NCBI RefSeq assembly: GCF_018326265.1
Contig: NZ_AP023360.1
Coordinates: forward strand, 1,665,501 to 1,729,500
Direction: 5' to 3'
From: Catellatospora sp. IY07-71
Lineage (GTDB): Bacteria; Actinomycetota; Actinomycetes; Mycobacteriales; Micromonosporaceae
Length of the DNA: 64,000 nt
Both the position numbers and the translations under genes were made by a program. The notes below the pieces were generated by a model. That model ran no database searches and was not told the DNA's origin. It saw only the letters and a program-made list of their open reading frames with translations. This document shows, piece after piece, positions 17,484-25,240 of this stretch (position 1 is the first letter of the stretch; every line of letters begins with the position of its first letter).

Positions 17484-19211
17484 TCACTTCGGCGTCGGGA
17501 CGCGGAAGCGGCGGCCGAAGACCGTCGGGGCGAGCGCGTGCTTGAGCTCCTCGCCGAACTCGAACTCGCCCTTGTCGAACCGCTTCTTCATGAACAGGGT
17601 CAGACCCTCGTAGGTGAGCTGCCCGATGTCGGCCGGAGCCTTCTTCTTGGCCCAGCGCAGCGTCTTGAGCACGCCGATCGTCGAGGCGTCGGTCCACTGG
17701 TTGTCCGGGTCGCCGAGCCCGAAGGCCGGCGGCACGAAGTCGGCGGTGCGGATGCGGCGCAGCAGGTCGTCGGCGGCCGCCTCGGGGTCGATCTCGCCGC
17801 GGTCGACCGCCTTCATGACCTCGTTGACGTCCTGCAGCAGGCGCAGCGCATTCTCGTACGGCTGCCCCTCGGTGACCACGCGGCCCCGCCACCAGGGCGC
17901 CTCGATCGGCTTGAGCACCGACTCGTCGCGGGTGTCGACGTACTTGGCGTACGCCCGGTTGATCTCGAAGGTGGCGATGATCTGGCCCAGCGACCACATC
18001 CGGAACCAGGCGTCCCAGAGCTTGAAGTGCCGGAAGGAGATGTACGCGTTGGCGCACAGGTCGTCGTTGAAGTCGAGCAGGCCCTGCTCCAGGTCCTGCA
18101 TGTGCTGGAAGCGCTCGACCGACCAGTCCCCGTCCTGGATCGCGGACAGGATCCGGTGGACCAGCGCGTTCATCGTCTCCATGGTGTTGGACAGGCCGCG
18201 CGAGAACAGCGGGTCGATGAAGCCGGCCGCGTGCGAGGTCAGGCACCACCGGTAGCCGACGGTCTGCTTCGACGAGTACTGCAGCCGGTCCGTGCTGGTC
18301 CAGTCGCGGACCGCCTTGGCGTTCGCGAACTGGGGCGCGATGTCCGGGTACTGCGCGATGAAGCGGCGGAACTCCTCCTCCGGGGTGCAGTCCGGCTTCG
18401 GGTGCTGCCGCGGGTCCAGCTGCAGGCCCACGCTGTACAGCGGGTTCGTCGCGCGGTGGTGGTTGTCGAAGGCGATGCCCCACATCCAGCCGCCGGGGAA
18501 GATGTGGTGCAGGGTGCCCTCGTGCCACGGGCTCGGGTGGTGGTAGCGGCTCTTGGGCGCCAGCTCGTCGTAGGGCTTCACGCCCACCATGTGCGTGAAC
18601 AGGGTGCGGCTGTGGTGGCGGAACCGGGTCGGCTCCTCACGCAGGCCGAACTTCTCGGCGAGCACCGACCGGTAGCCGGAGGCGTCGACCACGTACTGCG
18701 CGTGCACCTGCTTGCCGGTGTGGAACGTGGCGGTGACGCCGTTCTCGTCGAAGTCGAAGTCGGTCACCCGGGTCTGCTGCACGACCTTGGTGCCGTACTT
18801 CACGGCGACCAGGACCATCCAGTTGTCGACGTCCTGCCGGAAGAAGTGGTTCTCCGTGTGCGTGATCTTCGGGATGGGGAACATGTGGGTCTCGCGCGGG
18901 ACCTGTCGCTCACCCGGCCGGTGGTAGACGAAGCCGAAGTTGCGCTTGACCCCGACCTGGGTGGTGACCTTCGAGTAGGCGCCCTCGAAGGTGGCCAGAT
19001 ACTTGATCTCCGGCACGTTGTAGCGCTCGGCGACGAGGCGCATCATCATCGACGTCGCCGGGATGGTGGACTCGCCGATCGACATGCGCGGGTGCGAGCC
19101 GGCGTCGACGAGCAGCACCCGTGCGCCGTTGCGGGACAGGCAGGCCGACGTCATCGATCCGGCCAGACCCGAGCCGACGACGATCACGTCGTATTCGTCC
19201 TTCGGATCCAT
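17484..19211 (-). CDS. FAD-dependent halogenase (halogenase 3)
   Basis: A 575-residue paralogue of halogenase 2 and first gene of the leftward halogenase operon. Motifs: VVGSGLAGS (11-19), GESTIPAT (46-53), Lys89 in GVKRNFGFVYHRPG, and WMWGIA at 242-247. These fit a functional FADH2-dependent halogenase, with the same Pro-to-Ala change in the WxWxIP motif as halogenase 2. Three paralogues imply more than one halogenation or different regiochemistry. ATG 19211 is used because AAAGGA precedes it; an in-frame extension to 19334 enters the divergent promoter region and has no homology. Confidence 0.87.
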   Translation of the reverse strand: MDPKDEYDVIVVGSGLAGSMTSACLSRNGARVLLVDAGSHPRMSIGESTIPATSMMMRLVAERYNVPEIKYLATFEGAYSKVTTQVGVKRNFGFVYHRPGERQVPRETHMFPIPKITHTENHFFRQDVDNWMVLVAVKYGTKVVQQTRVTDFDFDENGVTATFHTGKQVHAQYVVDASGYRSVLAEKFGLREEPTRFRHHSRTLFTHMVGVKPYDELAPKSRYHHPSPWHEGTLHHIFPGGWMWGIAFDNHHRATNPLYSVGLQLDPRQHPKPDCTPEEEFRRFIAQYPDIAPQFANAKAVRDWTSTDRLQYSSKQTVGYRWCLTSHAAGFIDPLFSRGLSNTMETMNALVHRILSAIQDGDWSVERFQHMQDLEQGLLDFNDDLCANAYISFRHFKLWDAWFRMWSLGQIIATFEINRAYAKYVDTRDESVLKPIEAPWWRGRVVTEGQPYENALRLLQDVNEVMKAVDRGEIDPEAAADDLLRRIRTADFVPPAFGLGDPDNQWTDASTIGVLKTLRWAKKKAPADIGQLTYEGLTLFMKKRFDKGEFEFGEELKHALAPTVFGRRFRVPTPK

Positions 19212-19472
19212 CTTGGTCCTTTCGGGTGCGTCGCGTAGGGGTGGAGGAAGCCGAGGCGTCGGCCGGTCGCCCCCCATTTCGAGTTTTCGACATGTGTTGA
19301 CTTCCTTCTTTGATGACTTTCCCTCTCCGTCCACAAGATGTCAATGCCTGATGACTTGACGCGGCACACGGTCGTGGCTTTAACTGCATCAGTCCAAGGA
19401 TTTCAACAAGCGAGGAACTCGTCCGACGATGAATCAGCGTCCGCGCTGGTCATGAACCTGCTGGAGGATGTG
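19212..19472. promoter_or_regulatory. divergent promoter region of halogenase and adenylation operons
   Basis: This is the 261-base divergent region driving both operons. It contains TTGACT near 19298 and, on the minus strand, TCATCAAAGAAG (19305-19316). The latter closely resembles the TCATCAAAAG element at 34274 and 57197 and is a candidate site for a cluster-specific regulator. Confidence 0.5.
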
Positions 19473-21059
19473 ATGCTGGTACAACGCAACAGGGGCAGGG
19501 CTGCCCGCGGGCACCAGCCGCCACCCGCGGTCCCCGATCTCATCGAGACGTTCCAGCGGGTCGCGGCCCGTTACCCGGACCGGGTGGCGATCGCCTCACC
19601 GGATGGGGAACTGTCCTATGCCGAGCTGAGCCGTCGCGCCAACGCGGTCGCCGAGCTGCTCGGCCCGTACCCGGGCGTTGTCTGCGTGCTGGCCACGCAC
19701 GCGCCGGCCACCATGGTCGGCCTGCTGGGCACGCTGCTCGCCGGGGGCACCTACTGCCCGCTCGACCCGGGCTTCCCGGTCGCGCGCCAGCTGGAGATGC
19801 TCGCCGCGGCGCGGTCGAGCACCGTGCTGGTCACCGCGGACGGGCAGCTCGCGCCGCCGGTGCCGCCGGGCGTCGAGGTGCTCGACATCCGGCACGAGCC
19901 GTCGGCCGCCGAGCCGCCGCGGCTGCCGGACGGTCCCGAAGAGCCGGCCTACCTGCTGTTCACCTCCGGCTCCACCGGGATGCCGAAGCCGGTGACCACG
20001 CCGCGCACCGCGATCACCGCCACGGTGGCCTCGCTGCGCAACCTCTTCGACCTGTCCCCGGAGGACCGGGTGCTCCAGTTCGCCTCGCTGAACTGGGACA
20101 CCGCCTTCGAGGAGATCCTGCCCGCGCTGACCACCGGTGCCACCCTGGTCTTCGACCCCGACGCGCACTCCGGCTCCTTCCACCGCTTCCTGCGGATGCT
20201 GGAGCGGCAGCGGATCAGCGTCGTCGACCTGCCCACGGCGTACTGGCACGAGCTGGTCCTGCACCTCGGTGAGGACGAGGCCGAGCTGCCGGCGTCGGTG
20301 CGCACCGTGATCATCGGGGGCGAGGCGGTGAGCCCGGCGCGGCTGGCCGACTGGAAGGACCTGCGCACCGGGCACCTCCGCCTGGTCAACACCTACGGCT
20401 GCACCGAGACCACGCTCATCACGCACGCCATCGACCTGCACGGGCCGCTGGCCGCCGCCACCGACCCGCAGGATCCGGCCGTGCCCATCGGCCACCGGCT
20501 GCCGCACGTGGTCGAGCACGTCACCGACGAGGGCGAGCTGCTCATCGGCGGGCCCGCCATCGCCACCGGCTACCGGGGCATGGCGGACGCGACGCTGGTC
20601 AAGTTCGTCCGGCTCGACCTCGGCCCGGCCTCCGGCCGCTTCTTCCGCACCGGCGACCGGGTCCGTGCCCGCGACGACGGCGCGCTGGTCCACGCCGGGC
20701 GCCTGGACGACGAGGTCAAGGTGCGCGGCATCCGGGTCAACCCGACCGAGGTCGAGGCGCAGCTGACCAGATGCCCGGGCGTCGCCGCCGCGGCGGTGCT
20801 GGGCGTGACCACGCTCGGCCGGACCACCCTGGTCGCCTACATCGTCCCGCGTACGGAGACCGCCGACAGCGCTGACTTCGTCGCGGGGGTGCGCGCCGAT
20901 TTGGCCGCGCGGGTGCCCGGACACCTGGTGCCGGGCCGCATCATCGCCGTCCCCGAGCTCGTCCACACCGCCAGCGGCAAGGTCGACCGCCGCAGCTCGC
21001 ACAGCCGCTACACGACCGCACTCGCCAGCACGACCGCGACCGACCTCGGAGGTCACTGA
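19473..21059 (+). CDS. stand-alone NRPS adenylation protein
   Basis: A 528-residue adenylation protein that activates an amino acid as its AMP ester and loads the adjacent PCP. Core motifs: LLFTSGSTGMPKPV (A3), NTYGCTETT (A5), FRTGDRVR (A7), GRLDDEVKVRGIRVNPTEVE (A8) and ASGKVDRRS (A10 lysine). By alignment to GrsA numbering I read the pocket as D-T-E-D-I-G-T-L-I-K. The Asp at position 235 indicates a free amino group on the substrate. The set resembles codes I recall for basic amino acids such as beta-lysine or diaminopropionate, not proline; this is unverified. ATG 19473 is preferred: GGAGG lies 5 bases before it and the family N-terminus follows. The stop overlaps the PCP start. Confidence 0.85.
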   Translation: MLVQRNRGRAARGHQPPPAVPDLIETFQRVAARYPDRVAIASPDGELSYAELSRRANAVAELLGPYPGVVCVLATHAPATMVGLLGTLLAGGTYCPLDPGFPVARQLEMLAAARSSTVLVTADGQLAPPVPPGVEVLDIRHEPSAAEPPRLPDGPEEPAYLLFTSGSTGMPKPVTTPRTAITATVASLRNLFDLSPEDRVLQFASLNWDTAFEEILPALTTGATLVFDPDAHSGSFHRFLRMLERQRISVVDLPTAYWHELVLHLGEDEAELPASVRTVIIGGEAVSPARLADWKDLRTGHLRLVNTYGCTETTLITHAIDLHGPLAAATDPQDPAVPIGHRLPHVVEHVTDEGELLIGGPAIATGYRGMADATLVKFVRLDLGPASGRFFRTGDRVRARDDGALVHAGRLDDEVKVRGIRVNPTEVEAQLTRCPGVAAAAVLGVTTLGRTTLVAYIVPRTETADSADFVAGVRADLAARVPGHLVPGRIIAVPELVHTASGKVDRRSSHSRYTTALASTTATDLGGH

Positions 21060-21280
21060 TGAACGCGCACGACATCGTCGACATCTTCCGCCGGATCCTG
21101 GAGACCAACGACATCGACGTCGACTCGGACTTCTTCCAGCTGGGTGGCGACTCCCTGACCGCGACGCGCATCCTGAGCGCCGTGGCCCGGCGGACCGGCA
21201 CCGAGCTGACGTTCGACGACTTCATGGCCGCACCGACGCCCGGCAGCCTGTCCGAGAAGCTCGCGGTCGTGGCGGTATGA
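21059..21280 (+). CDS. stand-alone peptidyl carrier protein
   Basis: A 73-residue carrier protein with the phosphopantetheine attachment motif LGGDSLT (Ser32). The LGGDS form is typical of peptidyl rather than polyketide carriers. It is coupled by overlapping codons to both the adenylation protein upstream and the amine oxidase downstream, so the amino acid is probably loaded by the former and may be oxidised while tethered by the latter. Confidence 0.92.
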   Translation: MNAHDIVDIFRRILETNDIDVDSDFFQLGGDSLTATRILSAVARRTGTELTFDDFMAAPTPGSLSEKLAVVAV

Positions 21281-22626
21281 ACGTCATCGTCGTCGGCGCC
21301 GGCCTGGCCGGCCTGACCGCGGCCACCGGCCTGTCCGCCGCCGGCGTGGACGTCACCGTCCTCGAGGCGCGGGACCGGGTCGGCGGGCGCACCCACGGCA
21401 TCGAGGTCGCACCCGGCCGGTGGGTCGACGCGGGGGCTGCCTACCTGGGCGTACGCCACACCGAGCTGATCTCGATGCTGACCGGGCTGGGCCTGCGCAC
21501 CATGTCGACCGACATGGTGGGGGCGAGCCGGTTCGACATCGGCGGCGGCCTGCGCACCGTGGACGGCCGCTTCCCGCCGCTGAACGCCATCGCCCTGGGC
21601 GGCATGTTCGACGCCCTGGACGAGGTGACCCGGCTGGTCGACGTCGACGAGCCGTGGCGCACCCCGGGCGCGGACGTGCTCGACCGGCTCACCGTCGACA
21701 AGTGGGCCGCCGAGCAGATCGACCACCCGGACGCGGCGACCTTCCTGCCGCTGTTCCTCGGCGAGATGATGGCCGCCGACCCGGCCGCCGTCTCGGTCCT
21801 GCACATGGCCTTCTACCTGCGTTCCGGCGGCGGTCTGCGCTACCTGAACGCGTTCGAGGGCGGCGCGCAGGAGTCCCGCGTCGACGGCGGGGCGCACCAG
21901 ATCAGCGAGCGGCTGGCCGCCCAGCTGCCGCACCCGGTCCGGCTCGACGACCCGGTCACCGCGATCCACCAGGACGACAACGGCGTCGTCGTGCACTCGG
22001 CGAGCGGCGTACACCGCGCCGACGCCGTGATCGTGGCGATCCCGCCGGAGCTGGCCGACCGGATCGCGTTCACCCCGCGCCTGCCGCACACCCGGACCAG
22101 TTCGCACACCGCGCGCGGCTCGGCGCTGAAGATCCAGCTCGTCTACCCGACGCCCGCGTGGCGCGAGCACGGGCTGTCCGGCTGGTCCATCAGCGCGGAC
22201 GGGCCGCTGCTGTCCACCGTGGACGACACGCCCGCCGGGGGCTCCCCCGGCGTGCTCACCGGCTTCGTCACCGGCGCCGAGGCGCACCGCTTCTCCGCCC
22301 TCTCGGCGGACGAGCAGCGCGCGGCGGCGATCGCGCAGGCGAAGCACGTCTTCCCCTTCCTGGGGGAGCCGGTCGAGTGCCACATCACCGACTGGCTGAA
22401 CGACCCGTACAGCGTCGGCTGCTACGCGGCGCTGTTCGGCCCCGGCGACTGGATGCGGCACGGGCCCCGGCTCACCACCGCCTCCGGACGCGTGCACTGG
22501 GCCGGCACCGAGACCAGCACCGAGTACTTCGGGCTCATGGAAGGCGCCATCCGCTCCGGACAGCGGGTGGTGTCGGAGGTCCTCACGGCCCACGACTCGC
22601 GGTCGCTCGTCTCCGAGCCGACCTGA
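21277..22626 (+). CDS. FAD-dependent amine oxidase
   Basis: A 449-residue flavin monoamine-oxidase-family enzyme. The N-terminal fingerprint VVGAGLAGLTAATGLSAAG is followed by LEARDRVGGRTHG (both FAD-binding), and the C-terminal segment RVHWAGTETSTEYFGLMEGAIRSGQRV is the conserved end of this family. It oxidises C-N bonds to imines with O2 as acceptor. Position after A and PCP genes with a 4-base overlap suggests action on the tethered amino acid or its product. No signal peptide, so cytosolic. Confidence 0.9.
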   Translation: MNVIVVGAGLAGLTAATGLSAAGVDVTVLEARDRVGGRTHGIEVAPGRWVDAGAAYLGVRHTELISMLTGLGLRTMSTDMVGASRFDIGGGLRTVDGRFPPLNAIALGGMFDALDEVTRLVDVDEPWRTPGADVLDRLTVDKWAAEQIDHPDAATFLPLFLGEMMAADPAAVSVLHMAFYLRSGGGLRYLNAFEGGAQESRVDGGAHQISERLAAQLPHPVRLDDPVTAIHQDDNGVVVHSASGVHRADAVIVAIPPELADRIAFTPRLPHTRTSSHTARGSALKIQLVYPTPAWREHGLSGWSISADGPLLSTVDDTPAGGSPGVLTGFVTGAEAHRFSALSADEQRAAAIAQAKHVFPFLGEPVECHITDWLNDPYSVGCYAALFGPGDWMRHGPRLTTASGRVHWAGTETSTEYFGLMEGAIRSGQRVVSEVLTAHDSRSLVSEPT

Positions 22627-22676
22627 GCCAGCCCATCCCACCGAGAAGCACACCGCCAACAGAAGGAGTGATCACG

Positions 22677-22937
22677 ATGATCGCTGAGGTCCGCAAGACC
22701 GTCATCGACGGCCTGGCCCAGATGAACTACGACGTGAGCGACGTGACCGGCGACACCGTGCTGGGCCCGGAGGGCCTGGACCTGGAGTCCCTGGCGATCG
22801 CCGAGCTGGCGATCCTGCTGGAGGACACCTACGGCTCGAAGTTCACCGAGGAGGAGATGTCCGGGTTCACCGGGCTCACCATCGACCAGATCGCGGGCGA
22901 GGTCGCTGTCCGCACCGCCGTGGGCGCGAACGCCTGA
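22677..22937 (+). CDS. stand-alone acyl carrier protein
   Basis: An 86-residue carrier protein with the attachment serine in DLES (Ser38). It starts at ATG 22677 after AAGGAGTG and lies just before the ketosynthase, its probable partner. It is acidic and lacks the GGDS form of the neighbouring PCP, which fits a type II polyketide or fatty-acid-like ACP. Confidence 0.9.
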   Translation: MIAEVRKTVIDGLAQMNYDVSDVTGDTVLGPEGLDLESLAIAELAILLEDTYGSKFTEEEMSGFTGLTIDQIAGEVAVRTAVGANA

Positions 22938-23020
22938 CCGGCACCTTCCCTCCCCAAGTGCACGGCCCGGCCGGCCGGACCGGCCGGGCCGCCCTCAAGT
23001 GACGAGGAGACCTGAGAGCG

Positions 23021-24274
23021 ATGCCCGCTTCAGCCGCACGAACCGCAACGATCACCGGCATGGGCGTGTTCACGCCCGTCGGCCGCGACCTCGACCAGTT
23101 CTTCGACGCGCTGTGCGTCGGCCGCTCGGGCATCGTCAACCCGCCTGAGGGGCACCCGACCTTCGGCGCCGTCGACGCCGCCGCGATCGCCCCGCCCATC
23201 GAGGCGATCGAGGTGCTGCCGCCGCTGGCCGCCCGGGTCGTCGACCGCTTCCTGCTGATGGCGCTGGCCGCGGCCGACGACGCCATCCGCGACGCCAAGA
23301 TCGAGATCGGCACCGACGTCGACCCGTACCGGGTGGGCGTGGTCGTCTCGACCGGCGTCGGCGGCATGTCCACCTACGAGCAGCAGTCCTTCGGCTGGCA
23401 GGCGCGCGGCGGCAACGCGGTGAGCCCGCTGCTCTACCCCGGCTTCCTGCCCAACATGGCCTCCGCCCGGATCGGCATCAAGTACGGCATCCGCGGCTTC
23501 AGCTCCAGCATCTCCACCGCCTGCGCCGCCGGTGCGCACGCCATCGCCGAGGCGCTACGCCTCATCCGCGACGACGAGTGCGACGTGGTGATCTGCGGCG
23601 GGTCCGAGGCGCCGTTCGGCGGCACCGGCGTGGCCGCGTTCGGCAACGCGCGGGCGCTCGCCGCGGGCTGGGCCGACCCGGCCCACGCCAGCCGGCCCTT
23701 CGACGCGCGCCGCAACGGCTTCGTGCTGGGCGAGGGCGCGGGCATCCTGGTGGTGGAGAGCGCCGAGTTCGCCCAGGCGCGCGGCGCGCGCCGCTACGCC
23801 GACCTGATCGGCTGGGGCGCCACCACCGACGCGTACCACCCGACCATGCCCCGGCCGGACGGCGAGGCCGCCGCCCAGGCCATGCGCAAGGCGCTGCGCA
23901 GCGCGGGCCTCGCGCCCGGCGACGTGAAGTACGTCAACGCGCACGGCACCTCGACGAAGCTCGGCGACCAGGTCGAGTCGACGGCGATCCGCGCGGCCTT
24001 CGGCGACTCGCCCGCGGTCAGCTCGACCAAGGGCGTCACCGGGCACCTGCTCGGCGCCGCGGGGGCCATCGAATCGATCGCCACCGTGCTCGCCGTCGAG
24101 CGCGGCATGATGCCCGCCACCGCCAACCTCGAGGAACCCGACCCACTGTGCGATGTGGACCACGTCGTGAAGACTCGGATCGGACCGGTCGGCGCTGCCC
24201 TGTCCAACTCGTTCGCCTTCGGCGGCCACAACGTGAGCCTCGTCTTCGCCGCCGCCGGCGCCACCGCCGGCTGA
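23021..24274 (+). CDS. FabF-like beta-ketoacyl-ACP synthase
   Basis: A 417-residue discrete ketosynthase with an intact Cys-His-His triad: Cys168 in STACAAG, His308 in NAHGTST and His342 in KGVTGHLLGA. It has the FabF/KAS II length and no chain-length-factor partner beside it, so it is probably a stand-alone condensing enzyme using the upstream ACP. A likely job is one or more decarboxylative condensations on the acyl or amino-acyl unit made by the preceding genes. ATG 23021 follows GAGGAGA. Confidence 0.93.
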   Translation: MPASAARTATITGMGVFTPVGRDLDQFFDALCVGRSGIVNPPEGHPTFGAVDAAAIAPPIEAIEVLPPLAARVVDRFLLMALAAADDAIRDAKIEIGTDVDPYRVGVVVSTGVGGMSTYEQQSFGWQARGGNAVSPLLYPGFLPNMASARIGIKYGIRGFSSSISTACAAGAHAIAEALRLIRDDECDVVICGGSEAPFGGTGVAAFGNARALAAGWADPAHASRPFDARRNGFVLGEGAGILVVESAEFAQARGARRYADLIGWGATTDAYHPTMPRPDGEAAAQAMRKALRSAGLAPGDVKYVNAHGTSTKLGDQVESTAIRAAFGDSPAVSSTKGVTGHLLGAAGAIESIATVLAVERGMMPATANLEEPDPLCDVDHVVKTRIGPVGAALSNSFAFGGHNVSLVFAAAGATAG

Positions 24275-24301
24275 GCCGGCGCGTAACCCGCAGGAGTTGC
24301 C

Positions 24302-25231
24302 ATGGCAGTCAGTCCCGTCAGCAAGGCCACGCCCGCCCAGGCGGTGCAGCTGGTCGCGATCCGCTCGCTGTTCGCCGTCCTGGAGCGGACGGCACCGGCG
24401 GTGGGCGGTCGGCTCGCCGAGCGCATCTGGTGCGCGATCCCGCGTAAGCACCCGGCCGGGGCATGCCCGCCCGGCCGCCGCTTCGAGGTGGCCGGACCCA
24501 CCGGCCGGATCGTCGCCGAGGAGTGGGGCGCCGGGCCGCGGACCGTCTACCTGATGCACGGGTGGGGTGGCCGGCGCACCGACCTGGGCGACTTCGTCGC
24601 CCCGCTGGCGGACTCCGGGTTCCGCGTCGTCGCCCTCGACGCGCCCGGCCATGGCGACTCCGACCCGGGCCCGTTCGGCCCGGGGCGGGGCCTGCTCACC
24701 GACCTCATCGGCGCGCTGGGCGCGGTCGTCGCGGACTGCGGACCGGCGTACGCCGTCATCGCGCACTCGCTCGGCGGCTGCGCCACCGGCGTGGCCGTCG
24801 CCGACGGCCTGGCCACCGAACGGCTGGTCACCATCGGCGCGCCGAGCGAGCTGGAGCCGCACGTCGCGGTCTTCGCCCGCACCCTCGGCATGGGCCCGCG
24901 CTGCCTGGCGCGGTTCCGCACCGGGCTGGAGGGGCGGCTCGGCCGCCCGATGACCGACTTCACGCTGCCCGACCGGTTCGCCGACCGCGCCCCCGAGACG
25001 CTCCCGGTGACCCTGCTGATCCACGACCACCAGGACAAGGAGGTGCCGTACACCGAGGCGCTGACGCTACAGCGGGCCCTGCCCGACGTGCGGCTCATCG
25101 GCACCACGGGGTACGGCCACCGCCGGATCCTCCGCCGCCCGGAGGTCGTCGCCCGGGTCCTGGACTTCCTCGCGGAGTCCCGGCAGCAGCAGCCGGCCGC
25201 CCCGGGCCGGCACGCCGACAGCGCACCCTAG
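24302..25231 (+). CDS. alpha/beta hydrolase
   Basis: A 309-residue cytosolic alpha/beta-hydrolase-fold protein. The nucleophile elbow is AHSLGGC, the oxyanion strand YLMHGWGG, the likely acid Asp is in LLIHDHQDKEVP and the His in GYGHRRIL. The family includes thioesterases and esterases, so release of a carrier-bound chain from the KS/ACP system or hydrolysis of an ester intermediate are both possible. It lies 27 bases after the ketosynthase with its own AGGAG site. Confidence 0.85.
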   Translation: MAVSPVSKATPAQAVQLVAIRSLFAVLERTAPAVGGRLAERIWCAIPRKHPAGACPPGRRFEVAGPTGRIVAEEWGAGPRTVYLMHGWGGRRTDLGDFVAPLADSGFRVVALDAPGHGDSDPGPFGPGRGLLTDLIGALGAVVADCGPAYAVIAHSLGGCATGVAVADGLATERLVTIGAPSELEPHVAVFARTLGMGPRCLARFRTGLEGRLGRPMTDFTLPDRFADRAPETLPVTLLIHDHQDKEVPYTEALTLQRALPDVRLIGTTGYGHRRILRRPEVVARVLDFLAESRQQQPAAPGRHADSAP

Positions 25232-25240
25232 GGAGGATCA

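Noticed and set aside
19338..19472. Longer N-terminus for the adenylation protein
   Set aside because: The extra 45 residues have no homology to the family and lack a ribosome site, while ATG 19473 has GGAGG at ideal spacing.
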